A stretch of DNA of 31,890 bases. Origin: Ignavibacteriaceae bacterium. GTDB taxonomy: Bacteria; Bacteroidota; Ignavibacteria; Ignavibacteriales; Ignavibacteriaceae. Location: positions 1-31,890 of the forward strand of contig JALNWB010000025.1 in the NCBI GenBank assembly GCA_023231105.1, in the 5' to 3' direction. Below are positions 10,201-17,696 of this stretch, piece after piece; position 1 is the first letter of the stretch; every line of letters starts with the position of its first letter. The position numbers were made by a program, and so were the translations under genes. Below the pieces are notes generated by a model that was given only the letters and a program-made list of their open reading frames with translations, ran no database searches and had not been told where the DNA came from.

Positions 10201-13186
10201 AGCGGTGTTAAGTTTCGTGGTGGATAGGTTTCAATTCCAATATGGTTCGATTGGGAGAAAGGCTTCAGGATGCCGGATAATTGCCTCTACGGTTTCAATT
10301 CCAATATGGTTCGATTGGGAGTTCGCTTTTCAAGGGCGGTTCTGTAGTTTTCACTCAGTTTCAATTCCAATATGGTTCGATTGGGAGACTTTACAGGGCT
10401 TAAACCTGATGCCTCTACCTTGTTTCAATTCCAATATGGTTCGATTGGGAGAGCTCTCCATAAAATAAAAGATCTAAGGTCTCTTTGTTTCAATTCCAAT
10501 ATGGTTCGATTGGGAGCGTTTGGTGAAATTAAATACACGTGGGTTGATGCAGTTTCAATTCCAATATGGTTCGATTGGGAGTTTTAGTGCAACTCCACCA
10601 CCTCCACGGCTTATCGTTTCAATTCCAATATGGTTCGATTGGGAGGTAAAAATAGGGATAGCAAAACCAGAGGGTGAATCAGTTTCAATTCCAATATGGT
10701 TCGATTGGGAGTGTGAGTGCAACAGTGATTTAGTTGGCTTTGTTTGTTTCAATTCCAATATGGTTCGATTGGGAGTTTGTACCCTATTTTTGATATCCTT
10801 AAGTCTGAACTGTTTCAATTCCAATATGGTTCGATTGGGAGCAATGCCTCTTTAAGTATTTCACCACCCTGATGTTGTTTCAATTCCAATATGGTTCGAT
10901 TGGGAGATCCAATCGGTACAAACGGAAGCACTGATACGAAGTTTCAATTCCAATATGGTTCGATTGGGAGAGCATCCCGCTGACCATTTATCCGCACGTA
11001 TTGGAAGTTTCAATTCCAATATGGTTCGATTGGGAGTAATTTATCGGTGAGGTACTTGTAATCTCACCATCGTGTTTCAATTCCAATATGGTTCGATTGG
11101 GAGATACGCCCGAAAACCCCGCATCTTTGGGAGAGTGGTTTCAATTCCAATATGGTTCGATTGGGAGACCGTCAATGATCCTGCAACCTATCGAATGACT
11201 GGTTTCAATTCCAATATGGTTCGATTGGGAGCCAGTAATCGTTTGCAATTGACCGGTTAAAATCTCGTGTTTCAATTCCAATATGGTTCGATTGGGAGTT
11301 TGGCAATCTTTTATCTCCGTTCATTGCACCCATGTTTCAATTCCAATATGGTTCGATTGGGAGGGTGTTGCTGTGAATATACAAGCATTAGAAAAGATTG
11401 TTTCAATTCCAATATGGTTCGATTGGGAGTACTTATTTTCAGCGATTAGATAAGCATTGGAAAGTTTCAATTCCAATATGGTTCGATTGGGAGTTAAAAA
11501 TCGCTGCTGTATATACTCAAAGAGTTGATGTTTCAATTCCAATATGGTTCGATTGGGAGTTTTGGCAATCTTTTATCTCCGTTCATTGCACCCATGTTTC
11601 AATTCCAATATGGTTCGATTGGGAGCTGAACTACCTGAAAACATGGAGTACTTTACCATGTTTCAATTCCAATATGGTTCGATTGGGAGTTTGAGACAAC
11701 AAATATATGGGTATCTTCTTCATGTTTCAATTCCAATATGGTTCGATTGGGAGCAAATCAAAGCCGAGTACGACCTTGAAGATAAATTGGTTTCAATTCC
11801 AATATGGTTCGATTGGGAGTTAGCCTGTTATGCTGAAGTGAAGCCGTTAATTTGTTTCAATTCCAATATGGTTCGATTGGGAGGCAAACAGTAATCTGTT
11901 AAAGATTGAGTATTGCAGTTTCAATTCCAATATGGTTCGATTGGGAGAAGCAGAAATGTATTGTTCGTTTATTGATGGTAATTGTTTCAATTCCAATATG
12001 GTTCGATTGGGAGTCTTGCAGGACAAAGTTTTGAACCTGAAAAAATCGTTTCAATTCCAATATGGTTCGATTGGGAGTCAAACTGTTGCGGCTGCTAAAA
12101 CCATCGCAGGAGTTTCAATTCCAATATGGTTCGATTGGGAGAAAGGCGAAATCAGAAACCCGAAAGGTAAACCGATGTTTCAATTCCAATATGGTTCGAT
12201 TGGGAGACGCCTTTTTAACTGACCTGACATAATCAATATTGTTTCAATTCCAATATGGTTCGATTGGGAGTACTTCGTTTTTCATTTCCATTGTTTTTTA
12301 AATATTGTTTCAATTCCAATATGGTTCGATTGGGAGTTTGTTCCCCAATCTTTTACCCAAAATAAAAAACGTTTCAATTCCAATATGGTTCGATTGGGAG
12401 CGTGCGGATAAATGGTCAGCGGGATGCTTACCCTGTGTTTCAATTCCAATATGGTTCGATTGGGAGGAAAGTTGTTTTTCTGTATAACCGTTTACTTTTT
12501 TACGTTTCAATTCCAATATGGTTCGATTGGGAGTATTTACCAGGTGTTCATGTAGGTTGAGACTGTCTGTTTCAATTCCAATATGGTTCGATTGGGAGAC
12601 GGTAGCAAAACGATGAGTCCTCAAACAATCAAGTTTCAATTCCAATATGGTTCGATTGGGAGGCCGTACCGTCTTTTAAAACTGAGTCTGCAATCTGTGT
12701 TTCAATTCCAATATGGTTCGATTGGGAGTTTGCGGGCGGTTGTTGGTTTAACAGGATGTTGAGCGTTTCAATTCCAATATGGTTCGATTGGGAGTTTGTC
12801 GCCGTCTCCACCACCTCTTGGGCCTGTGCCGTTTCAATTCCAATATGGTTCGATTGGGAGTACATGCGGCGCAACAAAAAGAGATGTTCTTTTTTGTTTC
12901 AATTCCAATATGGTTCGATTGGGAGGCTTCTGACATAACGAGATTACTTGGTTATGCTAAGTTTCAATTCCAATATGGTTCGATTGGGAGCAATCTGAAA
13001 TCTGAATTAAAAAAGGCACTCCCTTGTTTCAATTCCAATATGGTTCGATTGGGAGTATGATACCTTTTGCCCATTCTGGGAGGGAGTATTCTGTTTCAAT
13101 TCCAATATGGTTCGATTGGGAGCCTACGAATTTAAGGTTAATGACAACTTTAATCGGTTTCAATTCCAATATGGTTCGATTGGGAG
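4287..13186 (-). CRISPR. Type I-B CRISPR array, 137 repeats and 136 spacers
   Basis: I located 137 copies of a 30-bp repeat (plus strand begins GTTTCAATTCCAATATGG and ends TTCGATTGGGAG); the second copy is 4353-4382 and the last 13157-13186. Spacers run from 33 to 38 bp, averaging about 35. Read on the minus strand the repeat ends in ATTGAAAC, the usual 8-nt 5' handle of type I-B crRNAs, and contains a CCAAT...ATTGG stem (repeat positions 4-8 and 17-21). The array is therefore called as minus-strand, with its leader at 13187-13411. The leftmost repeat (4287-4316) has four mismatches in its first five plus-strand bases, as expected at the old, leader-distal end. I noticed no variants among the internal repeats. 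All open frames across this interval are repeat artefacts. Confidence 0.99.
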
Positions 13187-13411
13187 CCGTTCGATGACTC
13201 AAAAAAATAAGTTCATCCTCAACGGATTAACTTTTACAAACATAACATTTTTAGCCGGAAAAATTGTCGATGATCCAAACAGTATTTTTCCCGGCGGATC
13301 GACAATGTTACATAATTAATTCATCTTCAGCATGTCAAAGAACATTATTTTTTTTGGCAAGAATAAATTCCCATCTATTTTTGCCATTTCTGTCCGAATC
13401 GACAACTTCGT
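13187..13411 (-). promoter_or_regulatory. CRISPR leader between cas2 and the first repeat
   Basis: An A/T-rich, gene-free 225-bp stretch directly abutting the youngest repeat, on the side expected from repeat orientation. It contains two interleaved inverted repeats: CCGGAAAAA (13255-13263) pairs with TTTTTCCCGG (13285-13294, one extra C), and ATTGTCGAT (13263-13271) pairs with ATCGACAAT (13298-13306). A third half-site, ATCGACAAC, occurs at 13398-13406. These could be sites for a leader-binding or integration host protein, or an RNA fold if transcribed. The function is inferred from position. Confidence 0.8.
13237..13244 (-). promoter_or_regulatory. Candidate -7 element of the pre-crRNA promoter
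   Basis: On the minus strand this reads TATGTTTG, an exact fit to the Bacteroidota -7 consensus TAnnTTTG. It would start transcription roughly 40-50 nt before the first repeat. I see no matching TTTG at the usual distance upstream; the interleaved inverted repeats occupy that region instead, so the promoter may depend on a bound protein. Confidence 0.45.
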
Positions 13412-13684
13412 TTACAAAAATGTATCGAGATTTTGGCGTTCGTGTCCAACAATCTCCTTGTCCAGCCATTTCTCTTGTCTGGTTTTGAAAACGATCAGGC
13501 TATCTGTCTCCTCATCCATAATAAGCATGGCCTTCTGCTTCAATTCAAGCAGTTTTACTTCTGTGATCTCTCCTTCGAATACAGAATTCTGTATCCAGTT
13601 CAGGTATTTGCGGCAAAGTTTCAGCATCTTTCCAACACGCTTCTGTCCAACATCATACATGGCAATTACATACATTACCACCAC
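13412..13684 (-). CDS. cas2: CRISPR-associated Cas2
   Basis: A 90-residue Cas2, a ferredoxin-fold partner of Cas1 in spacer integration. The N-terminal beta strand ends in the conserved Asp (VIAMYDVGQKRVGKMLKLCRKY), followed by the typical LNWIQNSVFEGEI stretch. It overlaps the 3' end of cas1 by 10 bp and is the last gene before the leader, the classical position. Length is normal for the family and I see no damage. Confidence 0.97.
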   Translation of the reverse strand: MVVMYVIAMYDVGQKRVGKMLKLCRKYLNWIQNSVFEGEITEVKLLELKQKAMLIMDEETDSLIVFKTRQEKWLDKEIVGHERQNLDTFL

Positions 13685-14679
13685 ATTTTAAAGGGTTTGT
13701 ACTCTTCAATATCCAGAATATGCTTCTGAAGTTTGTAACATTCGAGCTTAATCAGATGTTTGTAACTAACCGACCGGTTTAAAGTGCGGTGATTAATGGT
13801 TTCTTCCAACCGGTCTTCAATGGCCTGAACAAATGTCTTTTTCCCGTTTGGTTTCAGGATAACGCGGTTCAGGTTCTCTTCAAAGTGGTCGGTACGGATC
13901 ATCTTTTTGTTCATTACTTTAAATATTACCCTGTCAACTAACAAAGGTTTGAAAATTTCCGCCAAATCAAGCGACAGAGAAAAACGCCTCTCTCCGGGCT
14001 CGTGAAGGAAACTTATGGTTGGGTTCAGTTGGGTCTGGTGAATTGCCTTCAGGCATTGGCTGTAGCACATCATATTACCAAATGAGATCAGCGCGTTCAC
14101 TTCGTTTTTCGGTGGACGGTAACTTCGGCCATCCATGCTGAAATCATTAATTATCAGCTCGAATGCTTCATAGTAGTTTTTTCGGATATTTCCTTCGATC
14201 CCCATCAATTCATCGATAGCAGTTGTTTCAGAAATTTTGTTTGTCAGATCTTCCATGAGGCCAATAATAGGTTCAAGATCTTTGCCCCGGCTGTTGTAGT
14301 ATTTCAGGTTCTTCACCATGTTGAAGCCGGCACCATCCAGAATTCGTTGCGCCAGGTCTATGCGTTTCTTTTTATTCTGCTGAAGCTTCACCTGGGCAAT
14401 TAGCATCTTTCCCGAAATCAATGCTTCGCGCGGCATAAATGAGCCGGTATAGTTTTCGTAGTAATCGAAAAAATGAATCGGGATTTGCTCCTGCCCCAGA
14501 AAATTATATAGGGCCGAATTGGCATCCAGGTTTCCGAAGCAATAAAGCTCTCCCACATTTTCGACAGGAAGGAAACGGGGAGCCTCTTCATGGCCATTTT
14601 CATCGTAAGGTGTAAATTTAAGGGTGTTGTCCTTGCGTTGCAGGCGTCCGGGATTGAAAAGATAGTAGGTTTTTTTCAT
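13675..14679 (-). CDS. cas1: CRISPR-associated Cas1 (type I-B)
   Basis: A 334-residue Cas1 integrase that inserts new spacers together with Cas2. The likely metal-binding residues are present: E162 in IEGNIRKNYY, H226 in FLHEPGERRF, and D238/E241 in LDLAEIFKP. Length and N-terminus (MKKTYYLFNPGRLQRKDNTL) fit the type I-B branch. The start codon directly follows the left repeat flank of the four-helix cassette, so that cassette supplies the cas1 translation-initiation region. It appears intact and active. Confidence 0.97.
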   Translation of the reverse strand: MKKTYYLFNPGRLQRKDNTLKFTPYDENGHEEAPRFLPVENVGELYCFGNLDANSALYNFLGQEQIPIHFFDYYENYTGSFMPREALISGKMLIAQVKLQQNKKKRIDLAQRILDGAGFNMVKNLKYYNSRGKDLEPIIGLMEDLTNKISETTAIDELMGIEGNIRKNYYEAFELIINDFSMDGRSYRPPKNEVNALISFGNMMCYSQCLKAIHQTQLNPTISFLHEPGERRFSLSLDLAEIFKPLLVDRVIFKVMNKKMIRTDHFEENLNRVILKPNGKKTFVQAIEDRLEETINHRTLNRSVSYKHLIKLECYKLQKHILDIEEYKPFKMWW

Positions 14680-14680
14680 C

Positions 14681-14735
14681 TTTGAAAGGATTGAGTTAGA
14701 TTGAAAGGATTGAGTTAGATTGAATTAGATTGAGG
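14681..14735. repeat. Left tandem flank, GATTGAATTA-like units
   Basis: Begins TTTGAAAG, followed by GATTGAGTTA, GATTGAAAG, GATTGAGTTA, GATTGAATTA and a partial GATTGAGG. Units are imperfect compared with the right flank. It occupies the whole space between the cas1 start and the end of the four-helix gene. Confidence 0.85.
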
Positions 14736-14737
14736 TT

Positions 14738-15106
14738 TTAGGTTGATGTTCTTTTTCGCATGCTCGACAGAATTTTAAGAAGTTCCATGCTTTCGGAATG
14801 TAAGTTTCTTATAAATTCATTGTTTAGAATACCTGAACTGATCAGTAGATCAATCCACATTTCAGCTTCATCAGCTTCTTCTACTGAAATGGAAAGCTTA
14901 CTGAAAAATTCAGCTTTCGACCGTCCACGAAGCGCTGAACGATAGTTGGCATATACTGATGTTCCTGATTTTGTTAGTTGGTAATTGATCACCTTTCCCC
15001 TTGTTGTTTCCGGAATGATTTCTGAAAGATTCAGAACATTGAGGGCGAAAATTTTCAATCTCTCCCGAATTTGTATTTTAAAATTCAGCCATTCTGTATT
15101 TTCCAT
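14738..15106 (-). CDS. Four-helix-bundle protein (S23/Avd-like)
   Basis: A 122-residue helical protein of the four-helix-bundle family that includes 23S rRNA intervening-sequence proteins and diversity-generating-retroelement Avd proteins. Family features are visible: RGKVINYQLTKSGTSVYANY, RSALRGRSKAEFFSKLSISV, then EEADEAEMWIDLLI. The biochemical role of stand-alone copies is unknown; Avd binds nucleic acid and reverse transcriptase. No reverse transcriptase or rRNA gene is nearby. It lies between cas4 and cas1 but is flanked by inverted tandem repeats, so it is more likely a passenger cassette than a cas gene. Confidence 0.88.
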   Translation of the reverse strand: MENTEWLNFKIQIRERLKIFALNVLNLSEIIPETTRGKVINYQLTKSGTSVYANYRSALRGRSKAEFFSKLSISVEEADEAEMWIDLLISSGILNNEFIRNLHSESMELLKILSSMRKRTST

Positions 15107-15140
15107 TACTTAATCAACATTGGTTTATCAATCATTTCCA

Positions 15141-15207
15141 ACAATCTAATTCAATCTAATTCAATCTAATTCAATCTAATTCAATCTAATTCAATCTAAT
15201 TCAATCT
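15141..15207. repeat. Right tandem flank, TCAATCTAAT x ~6
   Basis: Almost perfect 10-bp tandem repeat: one unit with a changed first base at 15141-15150, five exact units at 15151-15200, then a partial unit at 15201-15207. It is the reverse complement of the left-flank unit and provides the stop codon of cas4. Confidence 0.93.
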
Positions 15208-15713
15208 TCTCCTTCCTCACCGCTCCAGCAAAAATCAAAATAGCTGCAATTTTTGCACCTCGATTTTTGGATACGCTCAGGACAATGTTCATCCTGAATA
15301 AGATTTTCAATTTTGGTCAGCATTTCCCTGATTGCCTCCCTGTCGGGAATGGTAAGTAACACCTCGTCGGTCTTATGTAAACGTGGATATTCGAGTATTC
15401 CGGTTACACCTTCGACCCCGTTTTGTTCCAGCACGTACAGGTAATACTTCACTTGCCATTCGTGGGCCTCCTCGTGCTTGTCCGACTTCTTGATTTCGTG
15501 GACCACCCTGGTTTTAGGATCGTAATAGTCGATTTTGATGCCATCCAGTTCAATTTCCTGGTATTTTTCACTACGGCGGGGGTAGGAGGTTTCGTGTAGC
15601 AATTTCCCCTCATAAACCAGATCGGATGTCGATTCCATGTTGATTCCTGTCGCAAACAACCAAAGTTTGCGGTGACAGATGAGGTAGTAGTTAAAATGGG
15701 TTCCTGTGATCAT
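15201..15713 (-). CDS. cas4: CRISPR-associated Cas4 nuclease
   Basis: A 170-residue RecB-like nuclease that trims prespacers and helps select the PAM-containing end. The four iron-sulfur Cys are present (C13, C153, C156, C162), as are the nuclease residues H40, D62 (IDYYD) and E73/K75 (VHEIKKS), with Q87 and Y91 (QVKYY) behind. It starts with an ATGA overlap at the end of the RAYT gene, so it is probably translated by coupling to it. Its stop codon lies inside the tandem flank of the four-helix cassette; the core domain is complete, so at most a few terminal residues were altered. Confidence 0.95.
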   Translation of the reverse strand: MITGTHFNYYLICHRKLWLFATGINMESTSDLVYEGKLLHETSYPRRSEKYQEIELDGIKIDYYDPKTRVVHEIKKSDKHEEAHEWQVKYYLYVLEQNGVEGVTGILEYPRLHKTDEVLLTIPDREAIREMLTKIENLIQDEHCPERIQKSRCKNCSYFDFCWSGEEGED

Positions 15714-16411
15714 TCAAATAAGTTTTCAGTTTCTTCATAGTCAATAAATTGATCATGCAAATATTTAAAATTTGCTTCGTTGTCGAACCAACCGATAACG
15801 GTGTTCCGCTGCAGTTTAGTGGGTTTTACAGAAATACAGGTCAGGTATGACGACCACGGATAGTCCATCGCGTATGCGGTAAATTTGTGGTGGACAGGAT
15901 TATGGTGAATATACAAAACCATTTGTTTGAAATACTCTTGATCGGTTATCTCCTTTCGCTTAAAGGGGCGTTCGAAGAGGGATCCATGGCGATCGGTATA
16001 AGTGTTGAAGTACGCATTAAACAGATGGGAGAAATGAAGATGGGCATTGGGGATTTTGTGGTTTTTGACGCTGTGGTTTTGGTTTTTGACGCTGTCAGGT
16101 GCTTCGCACGCTGACAGGTCGGAAAGCGATGTGGTTTGCCATTTTTGTTCCTCAAACCTGACAGCGTCGACAGACCTGTCAGCGTTTGAATATTTATAAA
16201 CAACATCCTCCTTCACCCTTACCAGCAGATGAAAATGGTTCGGCATCAGCACCCAAGCATACGTATCCGCAACCGGCGAAATATATTTTTCGTACAACTC
16301 CAGGAAATGCTCATAATTGGCCGGTTCCCGAAACAGGTTGCAACTGTTGATCCCACGGTTGTAGATGTGGTAAAAGTTGCCGGGTTCAAGGGTTATTTGA
16401 GGATCGGACAT
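15710..16411 (-). CDS. REP-associated tyrosine transposase (RAYT, IS200-like Y1)
   Basis: A 233-residue HUH transposase of the TnpA_REP type. It has the NFYHIYNRG start motif, the HUH motif MPNHFHLLV (H59, H61), FNAYFNTYTDRHGSLFERPFKR written as separate family motifs FNAYFN and GSLFERPFKR, and the catalytic-tyrosine region LYIHHNPVHH (Y167). RAYTs act on REP hairpins and are usually single-copy. Residues ~75-118 between the HUH motif and HFSHLFNAYFN are encoded by a REP pair and a short SVKN duplication, so the gene carries its own target sequence in frame. It overlaps cas4 by 4 bp. The core motifs look intact, but activity with this insert is untested. Confidence 0.92.
   Translation of the reverse strand: MSDPQITLEPGNFYHIYNRGINSCNLFREPANYEHFLELYEKYISPVADTYAWVLMPNHFHLLVRVKEDVVYKYSNADRSVDAVRFEEQKWQTTSLSDLSACEAPDSVKNQNHSVKNHKIPNAHLHFSHLFNAYFNTYTDRHGSLFERPFKRKEITDQEYFKQMVLYIHHNPVHHKFTAYAMDYPWSSYLTCISVKPTKLQRNTVIGWFDNEANFKYLHDQFIDYEETENLFE
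16089..16187. repeat. BIME inside the RAYT coding sequence (copy B)
   Basis: Two inverted REPs: arms CTGTCAG (16092-16098) / CTGACAG (16111-16117) around the loop GTGCTTCGCACG, and CTGACAG (16158-16164) / CTGTCAG (16176-16182). The CTTCG core and AACGC/GTT edges match copies A, C and D, but the stems carry CTGTCAG rather than CCGTCAG or CTTTCAG. The pair keeps the RAYT frame open and encodes about residues 75-108. Next to it, TTTTTGACGCTGT occurs twice in tandem (about 16063-16095), giving the repeated SVKN. Confidence 0.88.
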
Positions 16412-16452
16412 GGTGTCTGCAATAAAAAATTATATTGATAAACCGCCAGGGT

Positions 16453-17037
16453 TCAATCTTCCTGGTTCAAAGAAAAATTTTCGTTGATGAGATTTTCCCA
16501 AACATATTCTTCCAACTTTCTCTGTTTAAATGCGAACCACTGCTCCCTGTAATTCGAGGTTTCAATCAGGTTTTTGAAATTGGCAAATGGTCTCCTGTTG
16601 CTCAGGGCATTAATCACTCTTTTTTTTAAGTTTTTATCTTCAACCTCATCAACAAAACTTTCCATAATGCCGAACGATTCCGACGACTCGGGCGGCTCAA
16701 CCGTAATGCACCTTTTCCACTTCTTGTGATGAAGGTTAAAATCTTTCGCACTTACACCGGTAAGGGATCTGTATTCGTGAGGATCATCGACCATCATCCT
16801 TGGTGCATCTTCCATTTCGAAGGTATCGGGGTTGACAAAACAAACAAGTCCGCAGTCAATGTTCTCGGCTATCCTGCGCACCAATTCCCGATGTTTTTCG
16901 GGAATAACGACAGTTTCGTCAGGTTCTTCGTAAATCTCCTCAAGCAGAAAATCCAGTATCTGCTGAAGTTTTTTCTCATCCTCTTTTACCGAATGAAGTA
17001 TCGGAAGGATTTGGTTTAACAATTGATCGGGTTTCAT
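16453..17037 (-). CDS. UPF0158 family protein
   Basis: A 194-residue protein matching UPF0158 by its C-terminal half: FVDEVEDKNLKKRVINALSN, then RRPFANFKNLIE and REQWFAFKQRKLEEYVWENL. The N-terminal ~60 residues are helical and acidic and appear unrelated to the core. The function of UPF0158 is unknown. It lies between cas3 and cas4 on the cas strand, 41 bp upstream of RAYT and 74 bp downstream of the DUF6155 gene. Nothing in the sequence ties it to CRISPR function; it may have come in with the RAYT or be a passenger in the operon. Confidence 0.75.
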   Translation of the reverse strand: MKPDQLLNQILPILHSVKEDEKKLQQILDFLLEEIYEEPDETVVIPEKHRELVRRIAENIDCGLVCFVNPDTFEMEDAPRMMVDDPHEYRSLTGVSAKDFNLHHKKWKRCITVEPPESSESFGIMESFVDEVEDKNLKKRVINALSNRRPFANFKNLIETSNYREQWFAFKQRKLEEYVWENLINENFSLNQED

Positions 17038-17111
17038 ATCGCATAGTTTAATAAGTGGTTAAATCCTCCATATGTTGGGTACCATGAACGTTAAAAAACG
17101 AAATAGCAAAA

Positions 17112-17630
17112 TTATTCATAATACTCGCTGAACAAGTCACTTATTTCGTCAGCAAAGCCATAACCGCAAGGTTCCGAATATTTTACACACTTCATGCAAC
17201 GGGGCTTGAATTGTTCCAATAGGTTGTGTTTTTGCAGAAACTTCAAGGCCAGTTCGAAGTTGGTTGCGGCGCTCGTGTAATATTGTTCCCACATATCGCC
17301 GTATTCGTGTGTAAATTTGCAGGCCATTTCGGGCAACGTTACCATCAGATCGGCCAGCAACACAGTCGATGGTTTAAAACTGCGAAAATCGGAGATCGCC
17401 TTTTTAGCTACAGAAAAACGAAGTGAAGGATCAAAACGATCCGCCTCGGGATAAAACTCATTGATGATCACCGACCTGTACTTTTTGAATTTTTCCTTTT
17501 CATTCGGATTGAGCAGATACTCGAGATATTCCTTTGCCGGTTTACAGGTATCATACAGGCCGAGTACTTGCCAGATAATCTGCTCTTTGGTGAGCGATTG
17601 GAGGTGTTTTTTTAAGGTGGTTTTGGACAT
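17112..17630 (-). CDS. DUF6155 family protein
   Basis: A 172-residue protein that looks like DUF6155: N-terminal MSKTTLKKHLQSLTKEQII, a central YPEADRFDPSLRFSVAKKAI and LADLMVTLPEMACKFTHEYG, predicted mostly helical. A CMKCVKYSEPCGYG stretch near the C-terminus has three Cys and might bind a metal; this is inference. The function is unknown. It follows cas3 on the same strand after a hairpin at 17655-17690. It is not a known cas gene, so its location inside the operon is unusual. Confidence 0.65.
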   Translation of the reverse strand: MSKTTLKKHLQSLTKEQIIWQVLGLYDTCKPAKEYLEYLLNPNEKEKFKKYRSVIINEFYPEADRFDPSLRFSVAKKAISDFRSFKPSTVLLADLMVTLPEMACKFTHEYGDMWEQYYTSAATNFELALKFLQKHNLLEQFKPRCMKCVKYSEPCGYGFADEISDLFSEYYE

Positions 17631-17654
17631 GGTGGTGTTTGTTTGTTGTTGTTT

Positions 17655-17690
17655 ACCCCTGCAAACAGTGTTTGGAGACCTGCCAGGGGT
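17655..17690. repeat. REP-like hairpin downstream of cas3
   Basis: Arms ACCCCTG (17655-17661) and CAGGGGT (17684-17690), with an inner stem CAAAC/GTTTG around a 3-nt loop and a 9-nt bulge (GAGACCTGC). It lies just after the cas3 stop and before the DUF6155 start. There is no T-run, so it is more likely a dispersed palindrome or mRNA-stability element than an intrinsic terminator. Confidence 0.6.
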
Positions 17691-17696
17691 GGAAAA

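Larger units (their letters stand above)
14681..15207. mobile_element. Putative four-helix-bundle cassette with inverted tandem-repeat flanks
   Basis: The four-helix-bundle gene is bracketed by two arrays of the same 10-bp unit in opposite orientation: GATTGAATTA-like units at 14689-14735 on the left and the reverse complement TCAATCTAAT at 15141-15207 on the right. The right array ends inside the cas4 stop codon (TGA is part of a unit) and the left array ends at the cas1 start. cas4 and cas1 are normally adjacent, so this looks like a precise insertion between them. Mobility is inferred; no transposase lies inside. Confidence 0.6.

Noticed and set aside
10582..12830. Spacers 10582-10615 and 12795-12830 share CTCCACCACCTC
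   Set aside because: A 12-nt low-complexity match that would encode a poly-glycine stretch on the other strand; common by chance.
4287..13186. Self-targeting spacers against genes in this window
   Set aside because: I saw no clear match by eye, but this was not an exhaustive comparison, so no claim is made either way.
4188..13319. Dozens of open frames of 60-217 codons on both strands with recurring FQFQYGSIG, FNSNMVRLG, SIPIWFDWE, PNRTILELK or SQSNHIGIE
   Set aside because: These are the translations of the 30-bp CRISPR repeat in its different frames joined by spacers. The repeat length is a multiple of three and has few stops, so long frames arise by chance.
15887..16438. Plus-strand open frames opposite the RAYT gene
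   Set aside because: They lie fully opposite a gene with clear transposase motifs and have no recognisable domains or initiation signals.
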